From Gaiellasilicea sp963791905 (GTDB taxonomy: Bacteria > Actinomycetota > Thermoleophilia > Gaiellales > Gaiellaceae): a stretch of 64,000 bases of DNA. The stretch covers positions 806,001-870,000 of the forward strand of contig CAWBTX010000005.1 of assembly GCA_963791905.1 (NCBI GenBank), written 5' to 3'. The notes under the pieces are model-generated. The model worked only from the letters and a program-made list of their open reading frames with translations, was not told where the DNA came from and did not search any database. How positions within the stretch are numbered: the first letter of the stretch is position 1; each line of letters starts with the position of its first letter. Positions 37,529-44,269 of the stretch are shown here, piece by piece. Made by a program: the position numbers and the translations under genes.

Positions 37529-37623
37529 GAGCTCCGGTTCGCGCTCGAAGGGCGGGACACTAACAGACGGCGCTGCGGAAGTAGCCCCCGAGAAGGGGAG
37601 ATCCGCGGCTCTCGTCGAATGTC

Positions 37624-37642
37624 CGTACAGGTTTTGTACGAT
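37624..37642 (+). promoter_or_regulatory. Candidate promoter and operator of the photoreceptor gene
   Basis: A perfect inverted repeat CGTACA-N5-TGTACG occupies 37624-37640, overlapping a -10 like TACGAT at 37637-37642, which lies 6 bases before the ATG. The two half-sites are 11 bp apart (TACA and TACG), echoing the 11-bp period of the operator at 39895. Autoregulation by the MerR/CarH-type product is a reasonable inference. Confidence 0.5.
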
Positions 37643-37648
37643 GCGTCG

Positions 37649-38509
37649 ATGGTCGAGCAGCACAGCCTCCGCATCGGCGAACTGAGCCGGCGGGCGGCCG
37701 TCAGCCCGGAGCTCCTGCGGGCGTGGGAGCGGCGCTACGGGCTCCTCCGGCCGATCCGGTCCGACGGCGGCTTTCGGCTCTACTCCGCAGCGGACGAGGA
37801 ACGCGTCCGCCGCATGCAGGCGAATCTCTCCGCCGGACTGTCCGCTGCCGAGGCCGCGCGGCTTGCCGCGGCCACGCCGGAGGACGCCGCCCCGGCCGGT
37901 CGACCGCTCGACCCGGACGCCGGCGCTCTCGGCGCTGCCCTCGACCGGCTCGACGACGGTGCTGCACAACGCGAGTTCGACCGCCTGCTCGCCGTCTACA
38001 CCGTGGAGACGCTGCTCGGCCAGGTCGTGCTGCCGTACCTGCACGCTCTCGGGGAGCGGTGGGAGACGGGCGAGGCGACGGTCGGCCAGGAGCACTTCGC
38101 CAGCAACGTCATCCGCGGGCGGCTGCTCGGGCTCGCCCGCGGGTGGGACGAGGGAGGCGGCGCGCGGGTCCTGCTCGCCTGCGCGCCCGGCGAGCTTCAC
38201 GACCTGCCGCTGATCGTCTTCGGCCTGCTCCTGCGCTCCCGCGGCTTCCGCATCACCTTCCTCGGGCATGACACCCCGCTCGACACGCTCGCGGACACGG
38301 CGACCAAGCTCGAGCCCGAGCTCGTCGTCCTCAGCGCGACCATGCCGACGCTGCTCGAGTCCGACGTACCGCAGCTCGCCGCTCTCGCCCGCAGCCATCG
38401 GCTCGCGCTCGGCGGAGCGGGCGTCTCGCCCGAGCTCGCGGCCGCCGTCGGTGCCGAACTGCTCGCCGCCGACCTCGTTGCGGCAGCCGAGGCCGTCACG
38501 CACCGATGA
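37649..38509 (+). CDS. CarH/LitR-type B12-dependent photoreceptor regulator (MerR family)
   Basis: Intact 286-residue protein starting at ATG 37649, 6 bases after TACGAT. Residues 5-75 are a MerR winged helix: LRIGELSRRAAVSPELLRAW, ERRYGLLRPIRSDGGFRLYS. A four-helix B12-capping domain follows (LGQVVLPYLHALGERWETGE) with the hallmark Wx9EH motif: Trp138 and Glu148-His149. Then comes a cobalamin-binding Rossmann domain with CAPGELHDLPLIVFGLLLRS, His184 being the expected lower axial ligand; the usual ExHxxG ends in Pro instead of Gly. In the known family adenosylcobalamin holds the protein on DNA in the dark and light releases it. It is the first gene of an operon with two 4-base overlaps. Confidence 0.88.
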   Translation: MVEQHSLRIGELSRRAAVSPELLRAWERRYGLLRPIRSDGGFRLYSAADEERVRRMQANLSAGLSAAEAARLAAATPEDAAPAGRPLDPDAGALGAALDRLDDGAAQREFDRLLAVYTVETLLGQVVLPYLHALGERWETGEATVGQEHFASNVIRGRLLGLARGWDEGGGARVLLACAPGELHDLPLIVFGLLLRSRGFRITFLGHDTPLDTLADTATKLEPELVVLSATMPTLLESDVPQLAALARSHRLALGGAGVSPELAAAVGAELLAADLVAAAEAVTHR

Positions 38510-39036
38510 GTCGCAACCGGCTGCACGGCTGGCGCTCCGACCAGCGCGTCTCCCGGCTCGGCTCCGTCGACTCCACGCAGCGGGCGCTGGCCGGGTCGCT
38601 CGTCGTTCCCGGCACGACCGCCGGGGCCGCTCGCCTGGGCGACCTCTACTGGGCCGAGGTGGTCCGGTTCACCCGCGGCCTCGTTCGCGCGCGCGTGGGC
38701 GGCGCGGGAGTCGAGCTGCGCGCTCTCGGCCGCGGGCCGACCCTACTCCGCTTCGGGCCGCCCGAACTCGCAGCGTCGGACGCGGTCACGAGATGCGCCT
38801 ACCCGATCCGGGGAGGCGGGCTCGCGCGCCGCGCCGGCGGTGAGATCGCCTTGGCGCAGACTACGGGGCTGGAGGTCGAGCTCAGCTCGGTCATCCGCGG
38901 ATTCTTCCCCACCCTGGCGGCGCGGCCCGGCGGCCCAAGGTGGGCGGGCGTCCTCTACAGCCACGGCCAGCGACGCATTCATCTGGCGATCAGTCGGAGG
39001 TACTTCAGGCGACTGATTGCGGAGGCCCCTGCATGA
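38506..39036 (+). CDS. Hypothetical protein in the photoreceptor operon
   Basis: Intact 176-residue protein, ATG 38506 overlapping the regulator stop by 4 bases. I do not recognise the family. Visible blocks are LGDLYWAEVVRFTRGLVRAR, VGGAGVELRALGRGPTLLRF, CAYPIRGGGLARRAGGEIAL and a C-terminal RWAGVLYSHGQRRIHLAISR. No signal peptide, membrane segment or catalytic motif is evident; the alternation of short strands and Gly turns suggests a beta-rich fold. It is co-translated with the regulator and the SDR protein, so a light-induced stress role is possible but only by context. Confidence 0.7.
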   Translation: MSRNRLHGWRSDQRVSRLGSVDSTQRALAGSLVVPGTTAGAARLGDLYWAEVVRFTRGLVRARVGGAGVELRALGRGPTLLRFGPPELAASDAVTRCAYPIRGGGLARRAGGEIALAQTTGLEVELSSVIRGFFPTLAARPGGPRWAGVLYSHGQRRIHLAISRRYFRRLIAEAPA

Positions 39037-39923
39037 AGGTCACCGTCTTCGGCGCCAGCGGCACGATTGGGAGCGCGTTGCTCCCGGAGCTCGCGCGCGA
39101 GCATGACGTCGTCGCCGTCTCGCGGCGGGTGCACGCGGCATCGTCGAGCGAGCGTGTGCGGTGGGTCGAAGCGGAAGTGAACGACGCGCAAGCGGTTCGG
39201 CGCGCACTGGACGGTGCGCAGGTCGCCTACTACCTCGTCCACTCGCTCGGTTCGGCCGACTTCGCCGCACGCGACTGGCGGGCGGCGGCCACCGTCGCGG
39301 CAGAGGCGGAGCGGGCGGGGCTGCTGCAGCTCGTCTACCTCGGCGGTCTCGGCGACGACGCGCCGGACCTGTCGGAGCACCTCCGCAGCCGGCAGGAGAC
39401 GGGGCGTGCGCTCGCGTCGGGCGCGACGCCGTTGACGACGCTACGGGCGGCGATGGTCGTGGGAAGCGGGAGCGCCGCGTTCGAGACGATCGTCGCGCTC
39501 GTTCGCCGCCTCCCCGCGATGGTCACCCCGCGCTGGGTCACGACGCCCACCCAGCCGATCGCGCTCGACGACGTTGTCGCGTACCTGGCAGGCGTGTGCG
39601 GCAGGGAGGGAACGTTCGGGCAGGGCTATGACGCCGGCGGTCCGGAGGTGATGACCTACCGAGCAATGATCGAGCGCGTCGCGGCGCTGCTGGGCCGGCG
39701 GCCGCTCATCGTCCAGGTACCGGTGTTGACGCCGCGCCTTTCGTCCCTCTGGCTCCACCTGGTCACGCCGATCGGCGCGACCGTCGCGCGGCCCCTCATC
39801 GACGGGTTGCGGAATGCGACGGTGGCACGAGACGACGCGATTCGCGCGATCGTGCCGCGGCCGTTGACGACGTTCGACGCGGCCGCGCGAACGGCACTTC
39901 GACAATCATTTGACAAATACTGA
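39033..39923 (+). CDS. NAD(P)-binding SDR-like protein (YbjT/NmrA type)
   Basis: Intact 296-residue protein, ATG 39033 overlapping the previous stop by 4 bases. The N-terminal Rossmann motif is MKVTVFGASGTIGSALLPEL; DAQAVRRALDGAQVAYYLVH, LLQLVYLGGLGDDAPDLSEH and LRAAMVVGSGSAAFETIVAL are typical of atypical (NmrA-like) SDRs. The C-terminal QPIALDDVVAYLAGVCGREG resembles the dimer/substrate part of YbjT relatives, which often occur in LitR-controlled gene clusters (general knowledge). No catalytic Tyr-x3-Lys is seen, so a sensor or unusual reductase function is possible. Its last 28 bases lie inside the direct-repeat operator of the next transcription unit. Confidence 0.83.
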   Translation: MKVTVFGASGTIGSALLPELAREHDVVAVSRRVHAASSSERVRWVEAEVNDAQAVRRALDGAQVAYYLVHSLGSADFAARDWRAAATVAAEAERAGLLQLVYLGGLGDDAPDLSEHLRSRQETGRALASGATPLTTLRAAMVVGSGSAAFETIVALVRRLPAMVTPRWVTTPTQPIALDDVVAYLAGVCGREGTFGQGYDAGGPEVMTYRAMIERVAALLGRRPLIVQVPVLTPRLSSLWLHLVTPIGATVARPLIDGLRNATVARDDAIRAIVPRPLTTFDAAARTALRQSFDKY

Positions 39924-39939
39924 ACAAAAGCTGTACAGT
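39895..39939 (+). promoter_or_regulatory. Promoter overlaid by four 11-bp direct repeats (candidate CarH operator)
   Basis: Four TnnACA half-sites lie at exact 11-bp intervals: TCGACA (39899), TTGACA (39910), TGAACA (39921) and TGTACA (39932). The second is also a perfect -35 box, and TACAGT (39934-39939), 18 bases downstream, is the -10 box. The first repeat fits the full nAnnTnnACAn pattern reported for CarH operators, and the others keep TnnACA. A tetrameric CarH-type protein bound here would cover the promoter. The regulator gene is 1.4 kb upstream. Downstream genes are DUF378 and fasciclin. Confidence 0.72.
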
Positions 39940-39973
39940 GGCATCTCCTAGACGTCACAGAAGGAGAAGCCGC

Positions 39974-40213
39974 ATGAAGCAAGTGGATGTTGTCGCCGCC
40001 GTTCTTGTCATCGTGGGCGGACTCAACTGGGGCCTCATCGCCCTGGCCGAGTTCGATCTCGTCGCGACGATCGTCGGGCTCGAGTTCGGCGAGACGAACT
40101 CATTGAGTCGCCTCGTCTACGGCCTCGTCGGCGTGTCCGCCGTCTACCAGATCGCCCAGCAGGGTGCGATCCGCCGCCGCTGGAGCCGCGCGGGCGCGCC
40201 CGTCACCGCCTAA
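39974..40213 (+). CDS. DUF378 membrane protein
   Basis: Intact 79-residue protein starting at ATG 39974 with AAGGAG 8 bases upstream, unlike the leaderless genes around it. Sequence VDVVAAVLVIVGGLNWGLIA, LAEFDLVATIVGL and LSRLVYGLVGVSAVYQIAQQ matches DUF378, a small family with two membrane helices and an invariant VGGLNWG motif. Function is not known. It is transcribed from the repeat-covered promoter and followed after 17 bases by the fasciclin gene. Confidence 0.93.
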   Translation: MKQVDVVAAVLVIVGGLNWGLIALAEFDLVATIVGLEFGETNSLSRLVYGLVGVSAVYQIAQQGAIRRRWSRAGAPVTA

Positions 40214-40230
40214 GAAGGGATCAGATACAG

Positions 40231-40722
40231 ATGAACTCGTTCCGCCTACTCGCACTTGCAGCAGCACTCACCGTCGCCGCGATCGGTGGCACGGCAGAGG
40301 CGGCCCCTGCCGCCAAGCAGGCCAACATCGTCCAGACGGCCGTCGCGGCCGGGCAGTTCAAGACGCTCGCGAAACTGTTGCAGACCGCCGGCCTCGCCGG
40401 CACCCTCACGGGGAAGGGCCCCTTCACCGTCTTCGCACCCACGGACGCCGCCTTCGCAAAGGTCCCGAAGGCGACGCTGAATGCGCTCGCGAAGGACAAG
40501 GCCAAGCTGCGCGCCGTTCTGCTCTACCACGTCGCGAGCGGCAAGGTGCTCGCCAAGCGCGTGACGCAGCTCCGCTCCGTCAAGACTCTCAACGGGCAGT
40601 CGCTGCAAGTCCGCACGACCGGCGGCATCGTCCGCGTCGGCGGCGCCAAGGTGGCGCAGGCCGACGTCCTGGCCTCGAACGGCGTCATCCACGTGATCGA
40701 CCGCGTGCTCATCCCGAGCTGA
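40231..40722 (+). CDS. Secreted fasciclin (FAS1) domain protein
   Basis: Intact 163-residue protein starting at ATG 40231. A signal peptide (MNSFRLLALAAALTVAAIGG, then TAEAA) is followed by a single FAS1 domain: NIVQTAVAAGQFKTLAKLLQ, the H1 motif GPFTVFAPTDAAFAKVPKAT, YHVASGKVLAKRVTQLRSVK (the conserved YH motif) and ADVLASNGVIHVIDRVLIPS (H2 motif). Such proteins mediate adhesion or act as periplasmic small-molecule binders. It shares the light-type promoter with DUF378. The gene is closed by a strong GC-rich hairpin at 40741-40773. Confidence 0.95.
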   Translation: MNSFRLLALAAALTVAAIGGTAEAAPAAKQANIVQTAVAAGQFKTLAKLLQTAGLAGTLTGKGPFTVFAPTDAAFAKVPKATLNALAKDKAKLRAVLLYHVASGKVLAKRVTQLRSVKTLNGQSLQVRTTGGIVRVGGAKVAQADVLASNGVIHVIDRVLIPS

Positions 40723-40740
40723 GCTTTTGCGCAGGCCGGC

Positions 40741-40773
40741 CCGCCCGTGCCCGTCGATGACGGGTGCGGGCGG
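40741..40773 (+). terminator. GC-rich terminator hairpin after the fasciclin gene
   Basis: CCGCCCGTGCCCGTC (40741-40755) pairs with GACGGGTGCGGGCGG (40759-40773) over 15 positions, two of them G-U wobbles, around a GAT loop. It lies 18 bases after the fasciclin stop and ahead of the etfB promoter. There is no T-run, the usual form in high-GC actinobacteria. Confidence 0.72.
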
Positions 40774-40806
40774 TCGTCGGTTGCGGCATCGCTAGAGTCC
40801 GGCCGG

Positions 40807-41586
40807 ATGAAGATCGCCGTGTGCGTGAAGCAGGTGCCGGACGCCGCCGTCCACAAGCGGATGGACCCGGCGACGAAGCGGCTCGACCGGTCCGGCGAGG
40901 CCGCGCTGAACCCCGTCGACACGAACGCCGTCGAGGAGGCGCTGCGGCTCAAGGAGGCGACCGGGGACGGCGAGGTCGTGGTCGTCTCGCTCGGGCCGGA
41001 GAAGGCGATGGACTCGCTGCGCAAGGCGCTCGCGATGGGCGCCGACCGGGCCGTGCTCGTCGCCGACGAGGCGGCAGCGGGATCCGATCTCGTCGCCACG
41101 AGCTATGCGCTCGCCCGCGCACTCGAGCGCGAGGGCGCCGACCTCGTCCTGTTCGGCCAGCAGGCGGCCGACTCCGACGGCGCGGTGCTCTGGGCCGCCG
41201 TCGCCGAGCGCCTGCGGCGGCCGATGATCTCGCAGGCGGCCGAGCTGACGCTCGAGAACGGCTCCGTCACCGGGAAGCGACAGACCGAGTTCGGCTACGA
41301 CGTCATCCGCGCCGCACTGCCCGCAGTGGTCGCGGTCGCCGATTCGATCAACGAGCCGCGCTACCCGTCGCTGAAGGGGATCATGGGCGCGAAGAAGAAG
41401 CCGCAGGACGTGCTCACGCTCGGCGAGCTCGGCGTGGAGCCCGACCGCGCCGGCGAGGCGGGCTCGCGCACCGAGGTGCTCGCGCTCTCGGAGCCGCCGG
41501 CGCGAGGCGACACGCGGAAGATCGAGGACGACGGCTCGGGCGCCGAGCAGATCGTCGCCTTCCTCGCGGAGAAACGGCTCGTATGA
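40807..41586 (+). CDS. etfB: Electron transfer flavoprotein beta subunit
   Basis: Intact 259-residue protein starting at ATG 40807, 8 bases after TAGAGT. Typical EtfB blocks are MKIAVCVKQVPDAAVHKRMD, ALNPVDTNAVEEALRLKEAT, GEVVVVSLGPEKAMDSLRKA, ADLVLFGQQAADSDGAVLWA and the signature LPAVVAVADSINEPRYPSLK. EtfB binds AMP and, with EtfA and FAD, collects electrons from acyl-CoA dehydrogenases such as that at 19575. It overlaps etfA by 4 bases (ATGA). Confidence 0.97.
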   Translation: MKIAVCVKQVPDAAVHKRMDPATKRLDRSGEAALNPVDTNAVEEALRLKEATGDGEVVVVSLGPEKAMDSLRKALAMGADRAVLVADEAAAGSDLVATSYALARALEREGADLVLFGQQAADSDGAVLWAAVAERLRRPMISQAAELTLENGSVTGKRQTEFGYDVIRAALPAVVAVADSINEPRYPSLKGIMGAKKKPQDVLTLGELGVEPDRAGEAGSRTEVLALSEPPARGDTRKIEDDGSGAEQIVAFLAEKRLV

Positions 41587-42557
41587 CGGCCCTCGTCTTC
41601 CTCGAGCACCACTTCTCTGAAGGTGGGGAGGGCGAGCTGCAGAAGGGCTCGCTCGGAGTCCTCTCGAAGGCGGCAAGCCTCGGCGGCGACGTCGCCGCGG
41701 TCATCCTCGGCTCCGGTGTGGAAGGCCTCGCCGCCGAGGCCGGCCGCTACGGCGCCGCCACCGTGTACGTCGCCGACGACCCGAAGCTGGCGGCGCCGCT
41801 GCCGCAGCCGCGCGTCGACGCGATCGCGCAGCTCGTCAGGGACAAGGGGATCGAGACCGTGCTCTTCCCGCAGTCGATCCTGTCCGCGGACGTCGCCGCG
41901 GCCCTCGCGGCCCGGCTCGACGCCGGGCTCAACTGGCAGCTCGTCGACCTCGTCGCAGACAACGGCCGGCTCGTCGGCAAGCAGACCGCGCTCGGCGACT
42001 CCGTGCTCGTCGACGTCGGCTGGACGACGACGCCGCAGCTCGGCCTCTTCCGCGCAGGCGCCTTCGACCCGGTCGAGACGAGCGCCGCCGGCACGGTCGA
42101 GAAGATCGACGTCGAGTTCGAGGAGCACTCCCTCCTCGCGGAAATGCTCGAGCAGGCCCACGAGGAGTCCACCGGCCCGTCGATCGAGGACGCCGACGTG
42201 ATCGTCGCCGGCGGCCGCGGGCTCGGGGCCCCCGAGGGCTTCGGCATGGTCGAGGAGCTCGCGAAGGCGCTCGGCGGCGCCGTCGCGGCGACGCGCGCGG
42301 TCGTCGACGCCGGCTGGTACCCCTACGCCGCCCAGGTCGGGCAGACCGGCAAGAGCGTCTCGCCGGGCCTCTACGTGGCCTGCGGGATCTCGGGCGCGAT
42401 CCAGCACAAGGTCGGCATGCAGAGCTCCAAGGTGATCGTCGCGATCAACAAGGATCCGAACGCGCCGATCTTCGAGTTCGCCGATCTCGGCGTGGTCGGC
42501 GACGTGCACCAGATCGTTCCGAAGCTGACCGAGCTCGTGCGCGCGCGGAAGTCGTGA
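41583..42557 (+). CDS. etfA: Electron transfer flavoprotein alpha subunit
   Basis: Intact 324-residue protein starting at ATG 41583. The FAD domain is in the C-terminal half: DADVIVAGGRGLGAPEGFGM, YAAQVGQTGKSVSPGLYVAC, GISGAIQHKVGMQSSKVIVA and INKDPNAPIFEFADLGVVGD, which is the EtfA signature. The N-terminal half (VLSKAASLGGDVAAVILGSG, IETVLFPQSILSADVAAALA) is the EtfAB fold. It is coupled to etfB before it and to the quinone oxidoreductase after it by 4-base overlaps, giving a three-gene electron transfer operon. Confidence 0.97.
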   Translation: MTALVFLEHHFSEGGEGELQKGSLGVLSKAASLGGDVAAVILGSGVEGLAAEAGRYGAATVYVADDPKLAAPLPQPRVDAIAQLVRDKGIETVLFPQSILSADVAAALAARLDAGLNWQLVDLVADNGRLVGKQTALGDSVLVDVGWTTTPQLGLFRAGAFDPVETSAAGTVEKIDVEFEEHSLLAEMLEQAHEESTGPSIEDADVIVAGGRGLGAPEGFGMVEELAKALGGAVAATRAVVDAGWYPYAAQVGQTGKSVSPGLYVACGISGAIQHKVGMQSSKVIVAINKDPNAPIFEFADLGVVGDVHQIVPKLTELVRARKS

Positions 42558-44254
42558 CGGTCCGGCCGGCCGACCACCCGCCGCCGTTCTCCCCACTGGA
42601 GGCGATCGCGCCGCCGACCGATCACGTCGACGAGCGGATCGAGGTCGGCGTCCTGATCGTCGGCGCCGGCCCGGCCGGCCTGGCCTGCGCGATCCGGCTC
42701 GGGCAGCTGCTCGAGGAGTCGCCCGAGACGGCGGAGCGCCTCGGCGACGTTCCGGTCGCCGTCGTCGAGAAGGGCGCCAGGCCCGGCGCGCACCTTCTCT
42801 CCGGCGCAGTCGTCAACCCACGTTCCCTCCGTGGGCTGTTCAAGGATCGCCTGACGATGAGCGACATCCCGACCTACGGCGAGGTGCACGGTGAGGCGGT
42901 CTACGTGCTGACGCAGGGAGGGAAGTACCGCGTCCCGCCGCCGCCGACGATGCGCAACCACGGCAACTTCGTCGTCTCCGTCTCACAGCTCGGGCGGTTC
43001 ATGGCGGACCAGGCCGAGGAGGCCGGCGCCGCGATCCTGCCGGAGACGGATGCCCAGAAGCTGCTCGTGGCGGACGGCCGCGTCCAGGGAGTGCGCACCG
43101 GCGACAAGGGGCGCGACCGCGACGGCAACCCGCTGCCGAACTTCGAGGCCGGCTCCGACATCGTCGCCAGGCTGACGGTTCTCGCCGAGGGCACCCAGGG
43201 CTACCTCACCGGTGCCGCGATCAAGCAGTTCGGGCTCGAGGGGGAGCAGCCGCAGGTCTGGGCGCTCGGCGTGAAGGAGGTCTGGAAGGTCGCGAAGCCC
43301 CTCCACAACATCATCCACACGATCGGGTGGCCGCTCCGCAAGTCCGCCAAGTACGGCGAGTTCGGCGGCTCCTTCATCTATCCGATGGGCGCCGACATGG
43401 TGTCGCTCGGCTTCGTCGCCGGGCTCGAGTACCGCGACGTCGAGTTCTCCGTCCACGACGTGCTCCAGGAGTTCAAGACGCACCGGCTCGTGAGCAGGAT
43501 CCTGCGCGACGGCGAGCGCGTCGCCTGGGGCGCGAAGACGATCACCGAGGGCGGGTACCACGCGCTCCCGACGAGCTTCAACGCGCCCGGATTGCTGCTC
43601 GTCGGCGAGAGCGCCGGCCTCGTGAACGTCCCGACCCTGAAGGGGATCCACTACGGCATCGAATCCGGGATCCTCGCGGCGGAGACAGCGTTCCGCGCCC
43701 TCCAGCGCGGCGAGAGCCCGTCGCGGCCGGGCGCGCTCGACTCGTACGACGCGGAGCTGCGCTCGAGCTGGGTGCTGAAGGACCTGTACGAGGTGCGGAA
43801 CATGCGCCAGGTCTTCGACAAGGGGTTCTACAAGGGCGGCTTCCTGGCCAGCGCGATGACGGTGACGAAGGGCAAGTTCCCGCCCAAGGAATACCGCAGC
43901 GAGCCGAACACCTCGGCAGCGCTGATCCGCACGAACCGCGCCCAGCGCTACCCCGCGCCGGACGGGAAGCTGACCTTCGACAAGCTCTCGTCGGTCTTCC
44001 TCTCCGGGAACCGGACGCGCGACGACCAGCCGAACCACATCCGGATCCAGCGTCACGTCCCGCGGGAGCTCGCGGAGCTGTGGGTCAACATGTGCCCGGC
44101 ACACGTGTACGAGGTCGGCGCTGCGGACGCCGACGGCATGGTGACGGTCGAGCTCGCGCCGTCGAACTGCGTCCAGTGCGGCGCGATCACGGCCAAGGGC
44201 GGCCGCCTGACACCGCCCGAGGGCGGCGCCGGGCCCGAATACACGCTCGCCTAG
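42554..44254 (+). CDS. Electron transfer flavoprotein:quinone oxidoreductase (FeS motif incomplete)
   Basis: Intact 566-residue protein starting at GTG 42554 (GTGA overlap with etfA). The FAD motif is VGVLIVGAGPAGLACAIRLG. Other blocks are KGARPGAHLLSGAVVNPRSL, GYLTGAAIKQFGLEGEQPQV, GLLLVGESAGLVNVPTLKGI and HYGIESGILAAETAFRALQR, all typical of ETF dehydrogenase. The C-terminal ferredoxin-like domain has MCPAHVYEVG and SNCVQCGAITAKGGRLTPPE. In the usual enzyme four Cys bind a 4Fe-4S cluster (CPxxVY plus CxxCxxC); here the last Cys position is Ile. The enzyme passes electrons from ETF to the membrane quinone pool. Confidence 0.93.
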   Translation: MTVRPADHPPPFSPLEAIAPPTDHVDERIEVGVLIVGAGPAGLACAIRLGQLLEESPETAERLGDVPVAVVEKGARPGAHLLSGAVVNPRSLRGLFKDRLTMSDIPTYGEVHGEAVYVLTQGGKYRVPPPPTMRNHGNFVVSVSQLGRFMADQAEEAGAAILPETDAQKLLVADGRVQGVRTGDKGRDRDGNPLPNFEAGSDIVARLTVLAEGTQGYLTGAAIKQFGLEGEQPQVWALGVKEVWKVAKPLHNIIHTIGWPLRKSAKYGEFGGSFIYPMGADMVSLGFVAGLEYRDVEFSVHDVLQEFKTHRLVSRILRDGERVAWGAKTITEGGYHALPTSFNAPGLLLVGESAGLVNVPTLKGIHYGIESGILAAETAFRALQRGESPSRPGALDSYDAELRSSWVLKDLYEVRNMRQVFDKGFYKGGFLASAMTVTKGKFPPKEYRSEPNTSAALIRTNRAQRYPAPDGKLTFDKLSSVFLSGNRTRDDQPNHIRIQRHVPRELAELWVNMCPAHVYEVGAADADGMVTVELAPSNCVQCGAITAKGGRLTPPEGGAGPEYTLA

Positions 44255-44269
44255 TAACAGTCTGTTACT
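44253..44269. repeat. Palindrome AACAG-N-CTGTT, copy 1
   Basis: AGTAACAG-T-CTGTTACT is a perfect 8-bp mirrored pair around one base. It overlaps the stop codons of the convergent ETF-QO (stop 44252-44254) and M48 peptidase (stop 44265-44267) genes. Copies 2 and 3 lie at 55481 and 55834. As RNA it would form a short hairpin; a terminator role is inferred from its position. Confidence 0.8.
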
